A DNA stretch of 64,000 nt from Halothiobacillus neapolitanus c2 (GCF_000024765.1 NC_013422.1:763501-827500); one strand, 5' to 3'; positions 1 to 9,582 are shown, counted from the first letter of the stretch. Notes: generated by a model from the sequence alone, not told the origin. Numbers and translations: made by a program.

Positions 1-1692
1 TTATAACGAGCTACGGACTTGATTTTCCACTTCCTTAGTTGCCGAAGGAGGCCGCTGAGATTGCGGATTGCAGATGGTATTGATGTGGGCCAGCTCGGGA
101 TTTCGTTCGGGGAAATCGCGGGTGAAGTGCAAGCCGCGACTTTCGCGGCGGGCGAGGGCTGATTTGACGATCAGATCGGCGACTTCGACCAGGTTGCGCA
201 GTTCGATCAAATTATTGCTGACACGGAAGTGGGCGTAGTAATCCTGAATTTCACGGCGGAGCAACGCAATGCGGTGCGCGGCGCGTTCCAGCCGCTTGGT
301 GGTGCGAACGATACCGACGTAATCCCACATGGCGCGGCGCAATTCATCCCAGTTGTGGCTGACGATGACGGCTTCGTCGGGGTCGGTTACCTGACTGTCA
401 TCCCAATCGGGAATGACGGGAAACGGCTGGGTTTTTGATTTGTCTGTCTCGTGCCGCTGGGCGATATCTGCCGCCGCCGCTTCACCGTAGACCAGGCACT
501 CCAATAGCGAATTGCTGGCGAGACGGTTGGCGCCATGCAGGCCGGTGTGACTTGTTTCACCGATGGCGTAGAGGCCGGCGATGTCCGTGCATCCGTGTTC
601 ATCGACCACAATGCCGCCGCAGGTATAGTGCGCCGCTGGCACCACGGGCAGGGGCTGACGGGTCATGTCGTAGCCGTATTGCAGGCAGCGGGCATGAATC
701 ATGGGGAAATGCTGTTCTATGAAGGCCTTGCCCTTGAAGCTGATGTCCAGATAAACGCAGTCGGCCCCGGTACGTTTCATTTCCGAGTCGATCGCGCGGG
801 CAACCACATCGCGCGGCGCCAGCTCGGCATCTGGGTGGTAGCCGGGCATGAACCGTGTGCCATCGGGCAGCAGCAAAACCCCGCCTTCACCACGGACGGC
901 CTCGGATATCAGGAACGATTTGGCCCGTGGCTCGAATAGGCAGGTGGGGTGGAACTGCATGAATTCCATGTTGGCTACCCGACATCCTGCGCGCCAACCC
1001 ATGGCAATGCCATCGCCCGTCGAGCTGTCCGGATTGGTGGTGTACAGGTATGCCTTGGCGGCGCCGCCCGTGGCGAGAATGACGTGACCCGCACGCAAGG
1101 TATGCACATGATCCGATTTCAGATCAAGCACATAGGCGCCGACGCATCGGTTGGGTTGGTCGTTCAGCCCCAAGCGATGAGTGGTGATGAGATCAACAGC
1201 CAGTTGATGTTCCAGCAATGTAATGTTCGGTCGGGTGTACACCGTTTCGAGCAAGGTCTCCACGAGGGTACGACCGGTATGATCGGCCGCGTGGGCGACC
1301 CGCCGGGTGCCGTGGCCGCCCTCGCGCGTGAGGTGAAGCTGTTCGGTTCCGGTTTCTCCGGGTGCGTCTTCGCTGGAAAAGGGCATGCCGAGGGACCGGA
1401 GCCAGTCGATCTGTCGAGCGCCCGATGCGACGACGCGGCGCACAACCGTGACATCCGGCAGATCACTTCCGGCTCGACACGTATCGTGAACATGCTGTTC
1501 GACATCCTCGATACCACCCAGCGCCGCCGCGATGCCCCCTTGCGCCCACGGTGTGCTGCCCGAATTGATGGCCCCTTTGCTGAGCAACGTGACCTTCAAG
1601 TGGGTCGGTAGGCGCAACGCCGCTGTCAGCCCCGCGGCCCCCGAACCGATGATAAGAACGTCTACAGCTGGGGTTTCAGTCATTATGGGCAT
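1..1692 (-). CDS. nadB: L-aspartate oxidase NadB
   Basis: Flavoenzyme that oxidises L-aspartate to iminoaspartate, the first step of de novo NAD synthesis, in the cytoplasm. The 563-residue product opens with a dinucleotide-binding GSGAAG motif (about residues 16-21), has the family block REGGHGTRR near residue 125, and ends in the helical C-terminal domain of the succinate dehydrogenase/NadB flavoprotein family. Length is normal to slightly long. The stop codon is the first three bases of the window, so the gene is complete. Two in-frame ATGs (1692 and 1683) could start it, and neither has a strong ribosome site. It is divergent from rpoE, as in enteric bacteria and pseudomonads, which supports both calls. 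Confidence 0.95.
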   Translation of the reverse strand: MPIMTETPAVDVLIIGSGAAGLTAALRLPTHLKVTLLSKGAINSGSTPWAQGGIAAALGGIEDVEQHVHDTCRAGSDLPDVTVVRRVVASGARQIDWLRSLGMPFSSEDAPGETGTEQLHLTREGGHGTRRVAHAADHTGRTLVETLLETVYTRPNITLLEHQLAVDLITTHRLGLNDQPNRCVGAYVLDLKSDHVHTLRAGHVILATGGAAKAYLYTTNPDSSTGDGIAMGWRAGCRVANMEFMQFHPTCLFEPRAKSFLISEAVRGEGGVLLLPDGTRFMPGYHPDAELAPRDVVARAIDSEMKRTGADCVYLDISFKGKAFIEQHFPMIHARCLQYGYDMTRQPLPVVPAAHYTCGGIVVDEHGCTDIAGLYAIGETSHTGLHGANRLASNSLLECLVYGEAAAADIAQRHETDKSKTQPFPVIPDWDDSQVTDPDEAVIVSHNWDELRRAMWDYVGIVRTTKRLERAAHRIALLRREIQDYYAHFRVSNNLIELRNLVEVADLIVKSALARRESRGLHFTRDFPERNPELAHINTICNPQSQRPPSATKEVENQVRSSL

Positions 1693-1856
1693 TGCTTCGG
1701 CTTGTCGATTGAACGTGAATGATGCGAGTATACTAGGCTGCTTCGACCTTTGGGTCGTCGTTGTTGATGCGCGTCTGTCGATGCCGCGGTACTAAAGCGG
1801 CAACAGTGGGCATTTTTAATTTGAACGGGCCATGAGGCTCGCCGGTACGAGGCTTT

Positions 1857-2483
1857 ATGGCCACAGATACGACCCCATCGGTCACAGAACAAGCCACGGA
1901 TCAACCCACGGATCAACAATTGGTGTTGCGCGCGCAACAGGGTGATCGCCGTGCGTTCGATTTATTGGTGCTCAAATACCAGCATCGCGTTCTGCGACTG
2001 GTTGGGCGCTTCGTTCGCGATCAGGATCAAGCCTTTGATCTGGCACAGGAAGCGTTCATCAAAGCCTATCGCGCACTCGGGAATTTCCGAGGTGAAAGTG
2101 CGTTCTACACTTGGTTGTATCGAATTGCGGTCAATACGGCCAAGATCCAGTTGGTCGCAGATGCACGAGGTGGTTATTCCGTTTCACTGAACTCTGGCGG
2201 CGGAGATGAGTCTGATGAAGCATTACCCGAGCCGGAAGCTCTTCGTGATCACGCCAGTCCAGAGGATATGGCCGCTACCCAGGAGTTGGAAGCTGAGATT
2301 CGAGCCGCTATCAGGGCGCTGCCCGAGGATTTGCGAACGGCCTTGACCCTGCGAGAGATGGAAGGCCTGAGTTATGAAGAAATCGCGGTCGTGATGAACT
2401 GCCCGATCGGTACGGTGCGATCCCGGATTTTCCGGGCGCGTGAATCGGTCGAAGAGCGCATCAAGCCGTTGTTGGATTCCTGA
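1857..2483 (+). CDS. rpoE: RNA polymerase sigma factor RpoE (sigma24, AlgU type)
   Basis: Extracytoplasmic-function sigma factor for envelope stress. The 208-residue protein has a region 2 with the typical RFVRDQDQAFDLAQEAF stretch and a C-terminal region 4 helix-turn-helix (LREMEGLSYEEIA), with no region 3, as in ECF factors. An ACGAGG ribosome site lies just before the ATG. The upstream gap (1693-1856) has a TATACT hexamer at 1729-1734 but no well-spaced -35, so I do not call a promoter. It heads rpoE-rseA-rseB-rseC, which means its activity is held by the anti-sigma factor encoded directly downstream. Confidence 0.96.
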   Translation: MATDTTPSVTEQATDQPTDQQLVLRAQQGDRRAFDLLVLKYQHRVLRLVGRFVRDQDQAFDLAQEAFIKAYRALGNFRGESAFYTWLYRIAVNTAKIQLVADARGGYSVSLNSGGGDESDEALPEPEALRDHASPEDMAATQELEAEIRAAIRALPEDLRTALTLREMEGLSYEEIAVVMNCPIGTVRSRIFRARESVEERIKPLLDS

Positions 2484-2547
2484 GCCGGGATGAGTTTTAA
2501 ATCGTGCTTAATCTGTTTGACACAACCCTTCTATCTGGGGGAAATCG

Positions 2548-3210
2548 ATGAATACCCAACATAATGCCCACATGCCACTGCCTTCGACGCCCGAGGAGGC
2601 CATTTCAGCCTGGTGGGACGATGAGTGCATGCCCCATCAAACGGATCGTCTGATGTCTTTGGCAGAAAATGACGTACGTCAAAGCCTGCGATGCTATTCG
2701 CTGATCGGGGCTGCCTTGCGTTTGGAGCAACTGGATAAGCGAGACGTTTCGGCCCTGATTTCGGCGCGTCTTGCTCAAGACGAAGGTCAGGCTCAGCAAC
2801 TTGCGCAGCATCTGGCTTCAACGAGTGGCGGGCGGGTGCTGCCGTTCCCGCAATCTCAGGTTCGTCGTTCGATGAATCGCTGGCGCGGTGCGATTGCCGC
2901 TTCATTCGTCGCCGGTTTGGTTGGGGTGGGTATCTGGATGATGCCGCAGAACGCGCCGGAAAATGCGTTGATTCAACAGGCTCGGAATGTTCCGGCGAGC
3001 CTGCAGCAGTCCGCAAACGGAAATAATGCCGCTCAGGCTTTACCGGTGGTGGCCCGCGTCACACCAGACACGATTTTGCCCGGCTGGGCCCAGGGATCTG
3101 CACGCAAGGCGCCAATGGATCCTTACCTGATGACTCATTTTGAGTCTGTTTCTCCGGATCTGTCCGAAGTGATGCCCTCGTTACGCATGACCAGCTTTCA
3201 AACGGAGTAG
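2548..3210 (+). CDS. rseA: Anti-sigma-E factor RseA (MucA type)
   Basis: Membrane anti-sigma factor that binds RpoE in the cytoplasm and is destroyed by regulated proteolysis on envelope damage. The 220-residue product has an N-terminal sigma-binding domain (about residues 10-75, beginning EEAISAWWDDEC), one membrane span at about residues 110-130 (IAASFVAGLVGVGIWMM) and a periplasmic tail that would contact RseB. A GGGGGAAA ribosome site precedes the ATG. It sits between rpoE and rseB, with 3 bp to the next start. Function follows from family and position; sequence conservation in RseA proteins is low outside the N-terminal domain. Confidence 0.9.
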   Translation: MNTQHNAHMPLPSTPEEAISAWWDDECMPHQTDRLMSLAENDVRQSLRCYSLIGAALRLEQLDKRDVSALISARLAQDEGQAQQLAQHLASTSGGRVLPFPQSQVRRSMNRWRGAIAASFVAGLVGVGIWMMPQNAPENALIQQARNVPASLQQSANGNNAAQALPVVARVTPDTILPGWAQGSARKAPMDPYLMTHFESVSPDLSEVMPSLRMTSFQTE

Positions 3211-3213
3211 TGG

Positions 3214-4337
3214 ATGATTCGAGGCATTTCCATCGGCCTTCTCTGTTCGCTGGCTGTTATTGGTTCGGTTGAAGCGAATACAGTCGAATCTGGGACTTTC
3301 CAGGCGCATGTGCTTCTTGTCGCCGATTCATCCGCTCAGCCGGCTTCGGAAGCCGGGGCCATTCAGTTGCTGAATGAAATGACGCAGGCGATGGAGAAAA
3401 CCGACTATGCCGGTACCTACGTTCATTTGCGTGGGGATCAGATCGATACCACGAAACTATGGCATCGCGCGACCGCCGATGTCAGCAGGAGCGTCTGCAA
3501 ACCATGAGTGGCGAGCCGCGTGAAGTCATCCGGCACGGCAATCACTGCGAATGTGCATGGCCTTTGCGAAAGGAAGTGGTCTTCGGTGATTTCCCAGGCG
3601 TGCGTTCTCGGCTATCTGGCGAGCGTTTTGAACACCCCGAAACGCTGAACGCCAATTATCACATCGTCAATCTGGGCAGCTCTCGCGTAGCCGATCATGC
3701 CTGTCAACTGGTTGGACTGGTACCGCGCGATCAGTTTCGTTACGGCTACAAATTGTGTATTGGCAATGAGTCCCACCTACTGTTGCGCATGAGCATCTAC
3801 AGTGATCAGGGGCGGCCGATCGAACATGATTTCTTCACCGAACTGCATTTCCGGCCGCAGGGTGATACCACGCCTACAGAAGCTTGGCCGGACATCCCGA
3901 TGGACACGCCGCAAACCATTCCGCCCGGCTACAAGGTTGTCGAGCGAGGACAGGCACAGCCAGCCGAGCCGTTGACTCCTGAGCAGGGTTGGATCGTGTC
4001 TCCCGAATTGCCAGGGTATTCAACCAAAAGTCGAGTGTGGCGCACCAACCCCGTTACCGGTCATCGATTCGAACACATGATTGTGTCCGATGGCCTGTCA
4101 ACGGCATCGGTCTTTGTGGAGGACATGCCCCAACCCAAGGCGCTTAATCCCGATGCTGCCAAATACGGCATGAACATCACTGTGCGACAGGTTGGCCCGG
4201 TGCGGCTGACCGTCATCGGTGATTTGCCCATGGCGGCAGTCGAGCAGATTTGCAAACACACCGTGCCCGCCAAAGATGCCAACACCGAGCGCGGCGAACG
4301 AAACCCGATGCTGTCCCCAAGTCAGGAAGCGCGCTAA
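3214..4337 (+). pseudogene. rseB: RseB/MucB periplasmic sensor, frameshifted
   Basis: RseB protects RseA from proteolysis in the periplasm and senses stray lipopolysaccharide. Here the reading frame is split. Codons from 3214 give a signal peptide and the MucB N-terminus up to LWHRATAD, then stop at 3505-3507. The rest (QQERLQTMSGEPREVI onward to the stop at 4337) continues in the next frame from about 3483. The family pattern there is HR…DG…RERL…LDG, so adding a single G (GATGTC to GATGGTC, at 3480-3482) restores one ORF of about 374 codons. Everything else, including the C-terminal MucB domain (GWIVSPELPGY…), looks intact. It may be a real mutation or a sequencing error. The second part has no credible start of its own. 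Confidence 0.88.
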
Positions 4338-4888
4338 TGAATCGTCAACCCCATGATCCCTCGCGCCTGAAACAACCAGCCATCGGTTCCGTTCCTTATG
4401 CAGAACATCGTCTGGCTGGTTTGGAATCGAGCAAATCAGATACCGCCGATATTCAGGAAGAGGGTGTTGTCGTTGCTGTTGCCGCAGATGGCGTATGGAT
4501 TGAAACTCAGCGCCAAAGCGGCTGCCAGTCTTGTTCTTCCCGTGGTGGATGCGGCGTGGGCATCATGCAGAAAGCGCTGAATCGTCGGCAGCACAGGGTG
4601 CGTGTACACACTGATTTACCAGTGAAGGTTGGCGATCATGTTCAATTGCTGTTGCCCGCGGCGGCCTTGGTTCAGGCTTCTGTACTCATGTATTTGCTTC
4701 CACTACTGGGGTTGATTGTCGGCGCGATGATAGGCCAATCCCTTTTGGCTACCGATGCTGGCGCCATCGGCGGCGCAGTGGTGGGTTTCGCTGCTGTCTT
4801 GCTGTTGATTGCGCGGCAGCAGAACGGACTTTCTCGCAACGGTCGTTATGCACCGCGCATTGAACGGGTTTTGTTCAAGTCCGCTTAG
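4337..4888 (+). CDS. rseC: RseC/MucC family membrane protein
   Basis: Small inner-membrane protein of the RseC_MucC family, which includes positive modulators of sigma-E and a SoxR-reducing system subunit. The 183-residue product has the conserved cysteine cluster GCQSCSSRGGCG near its N-terminus and two hydrophobic spans (LVQASVLMYLLPLLGLIVGAMIG and GAIGGAVVGFAAVLLLIA). I start it at the ATG overlapping the rseB stop (TAATG at 4335-4339), which is a translational-coupling arrangement. An upstream in-frame ATG at 4250 lies inside rseB and is not needed. It is the last gene of the rpoE operon. Confidence 0.9.
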   Translation: MNRQPHDPSRLKQPAIGSVPYAEHRLAGLESSKSDTADIQEEGVVVAVAADGVWIETQRQSGCQSCSSRGGCGVGIMQKALNRRQHRVRVHTDLPVKVGDHVQLLLPAAALVQASVLMYLLPLLGLIVGAMIGQSLLATDAGAIGGAVVGFAAVLLLIARQQNGLSRNGRYAPRIERVLFKSA

Positions 4889-4955
4889 ATATGTCTAGTG
4901 TTCTTTTCCCTCGATGCGGGCCTGGCATCCCGATTTTTCTCTAATCTCATCTTTC

Positions 4956-4971
4956 TGGCATGACTCGTGCT
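4956..4971 (+). promoter_or_regulatory. Candidate sigma54 (RpoN) promoter ahead of the diguanylate cyclase
   Basis: The sequence TGGCATGACTCGTGCT matches the -24/-12 pattern TGGCAC-R-N4-TTGCW at all but two positions. The essential GG and GC are present and separated by exactly 10 bases. It lies 41 bp upstream of the next ATG, leaving a short leader. RpoN itself is encoded at 46795-48303. Flagellar gene sets in polar flagellates commonly use sigma54, which fits the location at the head of the flagellar region. No activator site was identified. Confidence 0.6.
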
Positions 4972-5012
4972 TATTGACTATCAGGTTTGATTAAAGTCAG
5001 TGAGGGCACACC

Positions 5013-5948
5013 ATGGCCGCATACCGAACAACGATCCGCGATACCTCCGATATGACTTCTTATCGTTTGCCTTCAATGGTCGGCGTAGCGAAGGGGCGCG
5101 GCCATTTGCCCGAAGAAACAGGGGCCTTCCATATTGACCTGATGCTTGCAGCACAGCGTTGCATGGACCCGCTCAGCTTGCTCAACGAGTTGTATGAGCG
5201 TGTCAGCCAATACTTGCCGATCGAAGGTTTTCTGTGGCGTCAAGAACATGACGAAGTATCTACGCCCTTTTTTCAGGGGGAATCAAACGGTCAATGTGTC
5301 CTGCATAATCTGGAGTTGAAACAAGCGGATGTGCGTCTCGGTAAGCTTGCTGTGTGTGCCGAGCGTTCGCTGAGCGAAGAAGAGTCTGCCTGGATGTTAC
5401 GCGTGGCTCAATCCATCGCGTTTGCCCTGCGAAATACTTTTTTATTCCAGAAGGCTTTGTTCGAGGCGAATCAGGATCCATTGACCGGTTTGAAAAACCG
5501 TAGGGTTTTCGATACGGAAATCGCCCGTGAGCAGGCTCGATTCGTGCGTTATAACATCAAATCGAGCTTAGTGGTGATGGACCTCAATGGCCTCAAGTCA
5601 ATCAACGACACTTGGGGGCATGATGTAGGCGATCGGGCCATTCGGTTATTCTCCAATGGCCTTCAGCAGGTGCTGCGTGATACCGACCAAGCCTTCCGAT
5701 TTGGTGGCGATGAATTTTGCGCCATTTTGCCGGCAACGAATCTTTACGGCGCCAAAAAAATGGCGGAGCGTATGTCAGCATGGCTTGACGCTCACGAACT
5801 TAGCTTGCCCTCCGGCGAACTGATTAACGTACGTACGTCCTTCGGTCTGGCAGAAGCGGAAAAAAATAGCGATGAAAAGGAGTGGTTTCGTCGCGCGGAT
5901 CAATCTTTGTACCATAACAAACACAAATTTAAGCAGACAGCTGCCTAG
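5013..5948 (+). CDS. GGDEF diguanylate cyclase
   Basis: Makes cyclic di-GMP from two GTP. The 311-residue protein has an N-terminal domain of about 140 residues that looks GAF-like (weak call), followed by a GGDEF domain beginning DPLTGLKNRR. The catalytic signature RFGGDEF is intact. The inhibitory I-site RxxD (RDTD) stands five residues before it, so product inhibition is expected. No membrane span or signal peptide is visible, so it is probably cytoplasmic. It follows a sigma54-type promoter and precedes fliL by 87 bp, so it may adjust c-di-GMP during flagellar assembly. That role is inference from position. Confidence 0.88.
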   Translation: MAAYRTTIRDTSDMTSYRLPSMVGVAKGRGHLPEETGAFHIDLMLAAQRCMDPLSLLNELYERVSQYLPIEGFLWRQEHDEVSTPFFQGESNGQCVLHNLELKQADVRLGKLAVCAERSLSEEESAWMLRVAQSIAFALRNTFLFQKALFEANQDPLTGLKNRRVFDTEIAREQARFVRYNIKSSLVVMDLNGLKSINDTWGHDVGDRAIRLFSNGLQQVLRDTDQAFRFGGDEFCAILPATNLYGAKKMAERMSAWLDAHELSLPSGELINVRTSFGLAEAEKNSDEKEWFRRADQSLYHNKHKFKQTAA

Positions 5949-6035
5949 AACGGTTTTATTGGCTTTTGGTGAAAAAACGCAAGGCTACGGTTAAGCTACG
6001 CGGGAATTTATTTTCATTGATCAAGGGGAATGGAC

Positions 6036-6593
6036 ATGGCTAAGGCGGAAGAAGCGGCAGACGAAGCGCCCAAGGCGAAAGGCGGCAGTAAGCTGATGCT
6101 GATTTTGATGATTGTGATCATCGTGTTATTGCTGGCGGCTGTTGGTGTGGGCGCGATGCTGCTCCTGAAGAAACCGGCTGCCGAATCAGCTAACGCTGCA
6201 GCCACCACAGAGCAAACCACAGAAGGACACGCTAACGGCGATCAGAAGGCCGGTGACAGTGAGAAGCACGGTGCACCGATCACGGTCTCTCTGGGACAGC
6301 CGATCACGGTGAATCTTGCTGAACCCAACGACGCCAAGCTGCTTCAGGTCGAGCTCGATCTGATTACCTATGATCCTGATGCTGAAGCGATGGTTAAAAC
6401 CAATCGTGCCGAAATCATCAACAACATCATGCTGGTGTTGAGCGACGTGAACGCAGCAAAACTACGTACTCGTCAAGGAAAAGAAGACTTGCAGAAACAG
6501 CTCAAGGAGGCGGTCAATGCCGTGCTCGAGAAGCGCTCCGGCAAGAAGGATGAGATTGATGATGTCTACTTCACCAAACTGCTGATGCAGTAG
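6036..6593 (+). CDS. fliL: Flagellar basal body-associated protein FliL
   Basis: Inner-membrane protein that surrounds the stator and supports torque. The 185-residue product has a charged N-terminus, one span (LMLILMIVIIVLLLAAVGVGAMLL, about residues 19-42), an Ala/Glu-rich linker and a C-terminal periplasmic FliL domain (LLQVELDLITYD…AEIINNIMLVLS). I choose the ATG at 6036 because AAGGGG at 6023-6028 is correctly spaced from it and almost touches the other in-frame ATG at 6030. It heads the fliLMNOPQR run. Confidence 0.93.
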   Translation: MAKAEEAADEAPKAKGGSKLMLILMIVIIVLLLAAVGVGAMLLLKKPAAESANAAATTEQTTEGHANGDQKAGDSEKHGAPITVSLGQPITVNLAEPNDAKLLQVELDLITYDPDAEAMVKTNRAEIINNIMLVLSDVNAAKLRTRQGKEDLQKQLKEAVNAVLEKRSGKKDEIDDVYFTKLLMQ

Positions 6594-6602
6594 GGAGCAC
6601 GC

Positions 6603-7646
6603 GTGAGTAGTGTGGATGTGCTTTCGCAGGATGAAATCGACGCGCTGCTCAACGGCGTGGACGAAGGCGATGTGGCCACTGAGGAAGGGGTCGGTGACCC
6701 GAGTGAGGCCCGATCCTACGATTTGACCACGCAGGAACGCATTGTTCGCGGTCGGCTACCTACCCTGGAAATGCTGAACGAACGATTCGCCCGAAACTTC
6801 CGTATTCGTCTTGTCTCCATGTTGCGGCGCACGGTCGATATCTCCATTGAAGGCGTGCGGATGATGAAGTACTCGGAGTACTCTCATGCGCTTTATGTCC
6901 CCACTTCCCTGACGCTTGTGCATGTCCGCCCCCTGAAGGGTACCGGGCTGTTCATGATGGAGTCGCAACTCGTATTCAAGCTCGTGGATAATTTCTTCGG
7001 CGGATTCGGAATGCACGCCAAAATCGAGGGGCGCGATTTTACCCCGACCGAATTGCGCGTCATTACCCGCGTATTGGAACAGGCGATCGACGAAGTTCAG
7101 CGATCATGGACTCCTGTTTATCCGGTGAATATCCAGACCGTCAGCCATGAAATGAATCCGCAATTGGCGAATATCGTCTCCGGTACCGAGGTCGTTGTGG
7201 TGAACAGCTTCCGGATCGAGGTCGAAGGCGGAGGCGGCAAGTTCGACATCGTATTGCCGTACTCGATGATCGAACCGATCAGGGATTTGCTGGATGGCGG
7301 CATGCAAGGTGATCGTCTTGAAGTCGATGAACGTTGGACCCAAGCGCTCAAGCGGGAACTGGGCCGGGCAGATATCGAACTGGTTGCCCAGTTGGGTGAA
7401 ATGCGCATGTCCCTCGCCGATATCGCACACATGGAAGTTGGCGATGTACTGCCTTTCGAGATGCCCGAGCAGGTTGTTCTTACGGCCCAGGGGCTGCCGT
7501 TGTATCAAGGAAAACTGGGCGTTCATCGGGGCAATAAATCCGTTCGGATTCAATCGCCTGTCAAGGAACGCCTTGAGCGCAACGTCCGGCCGAATGAATT
7601 GCTCCGTAACAAGCACAAAGACAAGAGTGACGAATCTACCGATTGA
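6603..7646 (+). CDS. fliM: Flagellar motor switch protein FliM
   Basis: C-ring protein that binds phosphorylated CheY and sets rotation direction. The 347-residue product starts at a GTG 9 bp after fliL. It has the N-terminal CheY-binding peptide (VLSQDEIDALLNG, residues 5-17), the middle domain with the GGxG-type segment (FFGGFGMHAKIEGRDFT), and a C-terminal SpoA domain (about residues 255-325) that pairs with FliN. Length is typical. Partner genes fliL and fliN flank it. Confidence 0.96.
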   Translation: MSSVDVLSQDEIDALLNGVDEGDVATEEGVGDPSEARSYDLTTQERIVRGRLPTLEMLNERFARNFRIRLVSMLRRTVDISIEGVRMMKYSEYSHALYVPTSLTLVHVRPLKGTGLFMMESQLVFKLVDNFFGGFGMHAKIEGRDFTPTELRVITRVLEQAIDEVQRSWTPVYPVNIQTVSHEMNPQLANIVSGTEVVVVNSFRIEVEGGGGKFDIVLPYSMIEPIRDLLDGGMQGDRLEVDERWTQALKRELGRADIELVAQLGEMRMSLADIAHMEVGDVLPFEMPEQVVLTAQGLPLYQGKLGVHRGNKSVRIQSPVKERLERNVRPNELLRNKHKDKSDESTD

Positions 7647-7686
7647 TCGCGTCGTGAGCGCGTGACATAACGTTAAGGATAGAAAC

Positions 7687-8106
7687 ATGGCAGAAAATAC
7701 CGAACAAACTGACGATTCCATGGACGATTGGGCTGCGGCGATGGCTGAACAGGCCGAGGTGGAATCTGGCCAAACCAAGTCTGGGGGCACGGTTCCCCCG
7801 CTGGATCAGTTCGAGTCGGCCGGCAAATCGAACGGCACAGAAAACCCCATTAATCTAGAAGTGTTGATGGATGTGCCGGTCACGCTTTCCATGGAAATCG
7901 GCCGCACCAGTCTGAATATCAGGAGTCTGCTTCAACTCAATCAGGGCTCGATCGTGGAACTTGATCGGTTGGCGGGCGAACCGCTGGATGTGCTCGTCAA
8001 CGGCACCCTCATCGCCCGAGGTGAGGTGGTGGTAATAAACGAGAAGTTCGGCATACGCCTGACCGATGTCATCAGTCCCGCCGAGCGTCTGAGAAAGCTG
8101 CGTTGA
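7687..8106 (+). CDS. fliN: Flagellar motor switch protein FliN
   Basis: Forms the base of the flagellar C-ring and docks the export apparatus. The 139-residue product has an acidic, poorly conserved N-terminus of about 55 residues and a C-terminal SpoA/FliN domain (LMDVPVTLSMEIGRTSLNIRSLL, then LDVLVNGTLIARGEVVVINEKFGIRLTDV). An AAGGATAG ribosome site precedes the ATG. Its last bases overlap a possible TTG start of fliO. Confidence 0.96.
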   Translation: MAENTEQTDDSMDDWAAAMAEQAEVESGQTKSGGTVPPLDQFESAGKSNGTENPINLEVLMDVPVTLSMEIGRTSLNIRSLLQLNQGSIVELDRLAGEPLDVLVNGTLIARGEVVVINEKFGIRLTDVISPAERLRKLR

Positions 8107-8111
8107 GTCGG

Positions 8112-8747
8112 ATGTATGAGTTCTGCCTGCAGCGGGCTGGCTTGATGCGTGACGATTCCTTCGCTGGGTGGTTGCGTCATTATTTCCATGCTAAATGGCG
8201 ATTGCCTCTGCCCATGATCTTTCTTGGCTTGGCCTTGGTGTTCGGCAATCCCAGTGCCGCGTTGGCCGCCGACGTGGCATCCGCAACACCGGCACAAACC
8301 CATGCGGCTGAATCAGTAGCCAGCCCCACCAGCCCTAAACCCGAGTTATTCGATCCCTTAAGTTCCGGCTATCTGTTGAAGCTTGTTTTCAGTTTGGTGA
8401 TCGTGCTCGCCCTGATGTTTGTCGTCGTCTGGTTGCTCAAGCGGACGGGACGTTTCAATGGACGCGCCGGCAGTTACCCGTTGCATGTCCTCGCGCAAAT
8501 GCCAGTGGGCACTCGTGAGCGCGTCCTGCTGATTGCGGTTGGTGACCGACAGATGCTGCTGGGCGTCTCGCAAGGCCACATCGAACCGCTGGGTTGGGTC
8601 GATCCGCCTTTGTCGCCGGATACGATTTCAAAATCCAACCCGCTCGAAGGGGCTTTCGCGCAACTGATGAAAAATAATATGTCTCAGCGCCCGCCATCGG
8701 GTGGAACGGTGGATACTTCCGACGTAAAACGGGAAAGCAGCCAATGA
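8112..8747 (+). CDS. fliO: Flagellar export protein FliO
   Basis: Accessory membrane protein that helps assemble the FliP/Q/R export gate. The product of about 211 residues has an N-terminal hydrophobic segment ([13 protein letters not shown]…ALAA, possibly a signal anchor) and a second span ([24 protein letters not shown]) followed by the short cytoplasmic FliO domain ([29 protein letters not shown]). It is longer than many FliO proteins because of the N-terminal extension. The start is uncertain: TTG at 8103 overlaps the fliN stop, and ATGs at 8112 and 8145 are in frame. I use 8112. Confidence 0.88.
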   Translation: MYEFCLQRAGLMRDDSFAGWLRHYFHAKWRLPLPMIFLGLALVFGNPSAALAADVASATPAQTHAAESVASPTSPKPELFDPLSSGYLLKLVFSLVIVLALMFVVVWLLKRTGRFNGRAGSYPLHVLAQMPVGTRERVLLIAVGDRQMLLGVSQGHIEPLGWVDPPLSPDTISKSNPLEGAFAQLMKNNMSQRPPSGGTVDTSDVKRESSQ

Positions 8748-8757
8748 GAAATGCCCG

Positions 8758-9582
8758 ATGAGCAACGAAAAGATGAGCCGACTACCTGCATCGCGTTTCG
8801 GGTGGCTCTTGTTGTTGATTGCAGGATTATTTCTCTGCACCACCCATCTGGCACACGCCGCGCCTGCGGTGACTCAGGCGATGGCCGCACCGGGTTTGCC
8901 GGCGGTCACGCTGACGACAGACGGCGCTCAAACCCAGTACAGCCTGACTTTGCAGATTCTGGCGTTGATGACGGTGCTGACTTTGCTGCCGTCGTTGCTG
9001 CTGCTGATGACTTCGTTTACTCGGATCATTATCGTGTTATCCCTGATGCGCCAAGCGTTGGGGCTGACACAAACACCATCGAACCAGATTCTGATCGGCC
9101 TCGCGCTTTTTTTGACGCTGTTCATCATGGCGCCGGTGTTTCAGAAATCGTATGACGAGGGCATCAAGCCCTATATGGATCAGAAAATTACGGCAAATGT
9201 TGCCATCGAAAAAGCGGCGGAACCTCTGCGAACATTCATGCTCAACCAGACCCGCCAGTCGGATATCGCATTGTTCCAGAACATTGGTCATTACCCGGCC
9301 TTTGAGACGCCAAAGGATGTGCCGTACACCGTACTGATGGCTGCGTTCATCACGTCGGAACTGAAAACTGCATTCGAGATTGGTTTTTTGATTTTCATTC
9401 CCTTTTTGATCATCGATCTTGTCGTGGCGTCGGTCCTGATGTCGATGGGGATGATGATGCTTTCACCCATGATCGTGTCCTTGCCCTTCAAGCTCATGCT
9501 ATTCGTCCTAGTGGATGGCTGGACGCTGATCATGGGCACACTGGCGTCGAGCTTTTATATGGGTGCACCTCTTGGCAGTTAG
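8758..9582 (+). CDS. fliP: Flagellar export gate protein FliP
   Basis: Core subunit of the type III flagellar export gate in the inner membrane. The 274-residue product has a signal-peptide-like N-terminus ([19 protein letters not shown]), as FliP proteins do, then the conserved FliP block with [22 protein letters not shown] and further spans. The segment near the C-terminus ([20 protein letters not shown]) is diagnostic of the family. It starts 10 bp after fliO. Confidence 0.96.
   Translation: MSNEKMSRLPASRFGWLLLLIAGLFLCTTHLAHAAPAVTQAMAAPGLPAVTLTTDGAQTQYSLTLQILALMTVLTLLPSLLLLMTSFTRIIIVLSLMRQALGLTQTPSNQILIGLALFLTLFIMAPVFQKSYDEGIKPYMDQKITANVAIEKAAEPLRTFMLNQTRQSDIALFQNIGHYPAFETPKDVPYTVLMAAFITSELKTAFEIGFLIFIPFLIIDLVVASVLMSMGMMMLSPMIVSLPFKLMLFVLVDGWTLIMGTLASSFYMGAPLGS

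Noticed and set aside
949-1611. 220-codon open frame on the plus strand opposite nadB
   Set aside because: It is antisense to a strongly conserved gene, has no family features and no ribosome site; an expected shadow in G+C-rich DNA.
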